Part shown: positions 58,816 to 64,000 of the stretch, piece by piece
How the letters are laid out: the number at the start of each line of letters is the position of its first letter
How positions within the stretch are numbered: the first letter of the stretch is position 1
NCBI GenBank assembly: GCA_031841125.1
Contig: CM063109.1
Location: 69,074,914-69,138,913 of the forward strand
Direction of reading: 5' to 3'
Length of the DNA stretch: 64,000 nucleotides
Source of the DNA: Acanthococcus lagerstroemiae
Lineage: Eukaryota; Arthropoda; Insecta; Hemiptera; Eriococcidae
Position numbers and translations under genes: made by a program
Notes under the pieces: generated by a model
Database searches by the model: none
What the model was told of the DNA's origin: nothing
The model's input: the letters and a program-made list of their open reading frames with translations, nothing else

Positions 58816-61800
58816 TGGAGGCGGCCCGCCCTAAAACATGAGCTGATCTTCGAGAGTTCAGCCCATATCTAAATAAACGGCCGCTTAGAGTCGAACGAGG
58901 GACTTCAACATTTTTCAGGTTTTCCCTCATAATTCTCATCGTACCGAATCCCGGAATGTTGAGGGAAAACCTAGAAATTGTTAAACTCCTAGCTCGAATC
59001 CAAGCTGCCATTTATGTTGAGTCGAGTTTCGGAAGTTCAGCCCACATCCAAATACACACGCCAATTATGCTCTTTTTTGAGTGTGCAAAAAGTAGATGGT
59101 TTTATGTTCTACTCAATTTGAGCGATAAATGCTCCAACCGCCGATAACGAATCAATAAAGCAGCAAGTTTAACTTGGAGAGATATGGAAGGAGGCGTTAA
59201 AAGAGATGAAATAAAAAGCTGGGAAAGAAAGCAGAGAGAAGGAAAGAAAGAGAAATAAAAGAGGATAAAACCTCGTTTGTTTTCCTTTCAAGGAAATTTG
59301 AAAACATTTGTGAGAGCGACATTTTTTTGGGATGGGGTGCATTTCACCTGAATGCGGCTTTGGCCACGACCCTTGTGACCCATCTGGAGCCACTACTATT
59401 GATAATAGCCTCTATTTCTTACAATTTTACTCTCACCCGACTGAACGTTGACCAACTATACGTACAAAATTCCAAATTCATTTCTCTGAACAGGAAGTAT
59501 CTAAGCTGGAGAATGTTTCAGTTTCTCGACCTGCGAGTAATAAATTACGACACGAGCAAACAAGATGACGTATGCGCCCAAACTACACACGCAGGTATTC
59601 AAAACAATCAGCTTAGGCCGAAGATGCTGTGCGACGTCATAACGTCTTAATTTTGACGAAGGCCGGTCGAAAAAGGCATTCTCGAGACCGTAGACCCAAT
59701 TACGATCGTAATCGCTCGTAATAGAATTTCCTATGTAAGGCTGGGTCGGCTGCCGCGTGCAGTAAATTAAAACAAAAGGTTTAACGAGAACGAGTCGGTG
59801 GGGTTTGAGGCTCCTTTATCGAGGCCGGACTTGCACACAGATTCGGCTGCGCTCGGTATGTGTACCACACAGGAGGTTTTTTAGAAATTATTTAAACTGG
59901 AAAATATTTATAATGACAGTTTTCAAAGGCGATACGATTTATTCGCCGGGAAATTTATTCATTGGCTCTTGGGTGGTTTCATTTCTTGTTTTTGTAATTT
60001 GTTATAATTCAACTTATGTATACCTTTTTACATACTGATACACGGGGGAGAAAAAAGACGAATCAACCTGCTGATTAATCGACGTATTTTTGATTCGCGT
60101 AATCTCGGAAGTAGAGAAGAGACTAGAAGAGTCGCTTTTTGGCTATCGCAAAGACTAATGACAAACGCGGGTATCATTTATCACGAGCGCGGAATAGCCG
60201 ACCTTTTTGAAATATATATCTCTAAATATTACGAAACTCGCGTAATAGTGAAATAAAATAAGAATGTATATAATAACCGTCATTAAAAATACCAGCGTAA
60301 CTGCTGAGGTCGGTAATGTCATAATTATATCGCGTTATTCTCTTGAAACACGATGCCAGCAAGCAGCTTGAGAATTCGAACAGCTGAGCTGCTGTCAGAG
60401 AAATGACTTCGAAACGGCTCTGTCAGTCTGCGGCTTCACCAGGCGAAACAGAGGAAAACGAATTTATTCGCGACCTTTCTCCATTATCGCATATAATTAA
60501 TTATCGATGAAGATCGGATCCCAAACGGCGTTTTTGTGGCAGTTTTTCCTCCAGAGAGATCGAGATCTGGACAGGCGGACACCACTATACCACCCGAATG
60601 AATTAAAACTAATCGTCACGATTTGGGAGTGAAAAGTAGTATTTTCACGCTCATGATCCTGTGTTTCAAACCGTATGATTAGGATTGGACGTGTCCGGTG
60701 GGCCGAGGTTCAAATAGTCAAAACTGAACCCGTCTGCTCTGTTCTTTCAAAAATTGAAACTGGAATAACTGGAGATAACTATAACTTTTTTGAGTGTTCA
60801 TTGGACCATATATGAAGGTCTAGGTGGAAGGAGGACGTATACTGTGCATACGTCATTTTCCATGAATAAGAAATTTGAAAGCGTCGGACTTTTTACAATC
60901 ATAGCTACTACACCTTAGTTCAGTATTTAAATCTTTTTTTGCCTTTTCTTTTCTTTAAACAGGTCAAGTAACAAAAAAAAAAAAAAAAAAAAAAAACCTT
61001 TCTTAAAACAACAGTACACGGCAAGACGTATCCACTTAAGATGGTAAAAAGTCACAAAATAAGCTCAAAAATGAAGATGAAAATTTCATATGGTGTTGAA
61101 ACAGGTCAAGTCCAGGACTTAATCTGCTTACTAGGGTGGTTCGCACTTCGGCGATTTGTGAATGTTTTGTTCCCAGTGGCTTAACGTGTTCCTTCCGGTC
61201 TCAAAACCCACCAGCCAATTTTTTTTTTCAAATCGAATAATTTCTAAAGCGTCCTGTTCGGAGGGTAGTCAAGTTTGATATATTCCCCATAAAGAAGTTT
61301 GCAGTTTTGCTTTAAAACTTTTAAAACATCGAGTTCGGTCAAAAAAATGAGTTTACGATAAAAAAATTATTCTCATTGGTGTAAGGATCCCTCTATCCTG
61401 ATGCAAGCCCAATCGGGATAATTCCGGGATAGGGGGCGCGGTGTCCCGGGGCCAATTTAGGGTGCGTGCACCGTCATACGCTCCACTATCATCGACTGGT
61501 GAAAGGATAGAGTAAATATCGAGAATTTTGAATAAGAAAATCAATTCAAATAAAGATCACTCCCTTGAATTTAGGGTAAAAGTTTACTTTTTTGAATTTT
61601 GACCAATACAGATGATAACTGAAACAGAATAAAAGCATGAAAACGATAGTCGTCTACTCGGACTAGAAAAGCTACATATATTTCTGAAATTTCTTGTTAC
61701 AAACTTTCATTTTGAAGGCTCCACCACGGAGAAGGCAGAGCCTAAAATTTACAGAAAATACCGTCAAGTATATTGAAAATGAAGTTTTCCGAGACGCTGA

Positions 61801-63765
61801 ATTCGTTTTTGAGGCTATTTTGTCTGCAGTTCTTACCAGTTAGGGTCCACAAAGGAATAAATTTAGCAATTAAGAGGAAAATATGTATTTCAAAAACAGT
61901 CAAATTTAGGATCATCCTATTGAAGACCTTTTCAAAATTCGATAAGATTATTAACTATACTGACTCTTTGAGGATTTGTTATTTGGCGATGGTAATACTT
62001 CGTTTATGTAACGGCAAAAATGCGCTTTTTGGGTACCAAATTGCTGAGGAACTAGAAATACTAATTTTACTAGTAGAAGATACTCGTAAAATATAATAGA
62101 ACCCAAATTACCTATACGCCTTGTTTGAAATCTTCGACTCGTCTAGATTGAGTAAGAAACTAAGGAACAAAGTTATTTTAGTTCTTATTGAAACAACAAG
62201 TGATTAATTAATTATCCGTTGTTTGTATCATAAATTCAATATTCAGCTCTGCACTATATGTTATATTTTGGGTACGGTGATTTTTGAACTCTCCCGCAAA
62301 GACGGGTAAACTTTAAAGAAAATCTCAATTGAAACATTCTTCAGTTTAAGTTTTACTCAGTGCATAACAACATGACTACTTTTTCTCGACGGGGGTGTAA
62401 CACAGCTTCAATCGGTAAGAACTTCTAGTAAGGCAATAAGCGATTTGACCAACTGTACTTCCCAGCAATTTTACACTCAAAAGACAAATTTTTGGTCCTT
62501 ATTTTCGCTTAACCAAAATTTTCTATTGCCAGATTTCAGTAGCCTGTAAACAAAATCCGCAGCTGTAATCAGCAGAAAATTCTGCCAAATTTAGTGGGTT
62601 TTTTTAAAAATAAATTTAAATTTTCTTTCAACTGTCGCCACTAAAAATAGTGCACAGGACCAAAATGAGAAACAAAGAAGAAAACGAATACGTACGTACG
62701 TACACAATCATTCCTTTTATTCTTTTCAATTATACAGTTAGAACTGCTTAATGTGACTTCGAAATTCAACACAAATATTAACTCAGTCGATGGAAATTAT
62801 TTTTACGAAGAGGTAAAACTTCGGAAGCCTCACTCCTAATTTTCTTATTAGTGTAGGAGATATCCACTGTTGAATACAAAAAACACTAATTTCGAGCATA
62901 ATTCTCAAAACTAGTGGCTGAGTGAATGCGGTAGGGTGATAATCATGGACACTCAATATTTGTAAACTTGCCCACCAAACATCATTGATCTCCAAATCAC
63001 GAGCTTTCAAAGTTCGATTTAAAAATGAATGTCCGTATTTTGTACCACCAAATGCTTTTCTAATTTATTATCAGTAAATGCGGCCACGTGCCTTTCTCAA
63101 TATCCTGTTATATATAATATTCGAAAGAATTTCGTATAACAAAGCCGAAAATCAGAAAAAATGGACATATATTCAGTAATTTAAAGGGTTGAACAACATG
63201 TGAACTAATTATGCTGGATAATAAATGAGACGCTTAAAATAGCATCAGACCTGTAATTAATCCCTTATATTAGAGAGGGAGCGGGAGGAAAAATAGTAAC
63301 GGGAGACTAAATAGTAGTTCTCCTTACTTTGGCCACAAAAGTTGTCCAAAAAGATTATTTTTTCGAATATATACAACGCGTAAGATTTTCCTAGAAAGTG
63401 AATAAAGTGGTTAGAGAGCAGTGTCTCTGCCCCTTCTCCCCGCGTGATTATACAGGTCTGAGTAACACCATTTAAGATCAATGTAAAAATTAGTTTAAAG
63501 GATTAGGCTCGAATGTAGATTATTTACCACAATTTTAGGAACTCCTGACAACTATGGAACAGAAAAACGAATATAATCAACGTGATTTCGTTTAATTTTT
63601 GTAAACATTAGAATGACTTTCCATCGTTATAAAAGTAAAACTGATTTTGAGGTGACACTACAAAGCCATTTTTTCAGAACCATATTTCCACGATTTTGAG
63701 AGGTAATTTGTGCACTTATACACGATTCCATTTTTTCTTACCTGTTTCGATAAGAGTATTATCCC
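58816..63765. other. Noncoding stretch
   Basis: No supported gene. 58843 and 59022 carry a directly repeated gttcagcccatatc(t)aaata-type segment. A 13-bp stem lies at 58917-58972. 59.55-60.55 kb looks single-copy and CpG-containing. A 24-nt poly-A lies at 60973-60996, and ACGT repeats near 62690. About 61.78-61.86 kb has a ctgaattcgtttttgag unit of the dispersed family. Confidence 0.6.
58917..58972. repeat. Perfect 13-bp stem with 30-nt loop
   Basis: AGGTTTTCCCTCA (58917-58929) and TGAGGGAAAACCT (58960-58972) are exact reverse complements. The surroundings are noncoding. Confidence 0.8.
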
Positions 63766-63940
63766 CAGGCGCGAATACAAAGGGATCCCCAACTTCAAAA
63801 AAAAATTTAAAAAAATAAATAATAATGTACCATTTTTTGATGCAGCACTATGCATTTCATTCATTTAAAAAAATCACAGAAAAAAGTTACCCTCTAGAAT
63901 CCATTTTCCCTCCCAAAATTCAAGTCTGGATCCGCGCCTG
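63766..63940. mobile_element. Short hAT-like MITE (CAGGCGCG ends)
   Basis: CAGGCGCG at 63766 and CGCGCCTG ending at 63940 are perfect 8-bp inverted ends. Flanked by TTATCCC on both sides (7 bp perfect, with the eighth base differing). Both ends carry an internal ggatcc. 175 bp, noncoding. Confidence 0.75.
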
Positions 63941-64000
63941 TTATCCCTCGCCCCTCCAATGAGGTGACACAATCGAAATTTCATGAAAATAATGCATGGC

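Noticed and set aside
59169..59393. Minus-strand GSQGSW-like peptide considered as a further collagen exon.
   Set aside because: Only two glycines are spaced by three, and no sustained Gly-X-Y or matching splice sites follow.
1..64000. CRISPR arrays, operons, phage or a bacterial defence system.
   Set aside because: No regular repeat-spacer structure and no prokaryotic gene organisation; intron-bearing eukaryotic sequence throughout.

Overview
This is eukaryotic, AT-rich, intron- and repeat-dominated DNA, most probably from an arthropod and possibly a hemipteran-like insect. That guess rests on short canonical GT-AG collagen exons separated by introns up to 11 kb, several insect-type non-LTR retrotransposon relics, and many short inverted-repeat transposons. 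The species cannot be named from the sequence. There are no bacterial-style genes, operons or CRISPR arrays.

The only host gene I can support is a collagen on the minus strand, represented by five small exons (in transcript order 14729-14799, 11838-11873, 11620-11655, 351-386, 171-242). Their lengths are 71, 36, 36, 36 and 72 nt, so each encodes a whole number of Gly-X-Y triplets apart from one split glycine codon. Spliced together they give 26 uninterrupted triplets, which stop in a non-collagenous interruption. The lysine/arginine-rich opening of the first exon resembles the start of the collagenous domain of transmembrane (type XIII/XXIII/XXV-like) collagens. The gene continues off the window to the left (3' side). 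Because its first visible exon starts in phase 1, it must also have an exon further upstream, and I find none between 14.8 and 64 kb. That 49-kb stretch is therefore most simply one very long intron.

The remainder is noncoding. From 0.4 to 11.6 kb lies a large intron with degenerate ~125-bp tandem repeats, an approximately 1-kb inverted pair of diverged repeats, a tRNA-derived SINE and an inverted-repeat transposon. From 11.9 to 20 kb there is another inverted-repeat transposon and several low-complexity arrays. From 20 to 30 kb there are two dead LINE fragments and a ~124-bp degenerate tandem array. From 31 to 43 kb there are further degenerate arrays, including an AGTCT-rich tract interrupted by a hAT-like MITE with a perfect 8-bp target duplication, and a 232-bp palindrome. 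From 43 to 54 kb there are a hAT-like MITE, a CACTA-like element apparently nested in another element, a TA-flanked MITE and two LINE remnants. From 54 to 64 kb there are three more TIR elements and an inverted repeat pair.

I did not find a new multi-gene system. What stands out is a stop-free intron of 108 bp (a multiple of three) in the collagen gene, a set of TIR elements with readable target-site duplications, nested insertions, and several unrelated families of highly diverged ~120-150-bp tandem units that fill most of the intronic space.
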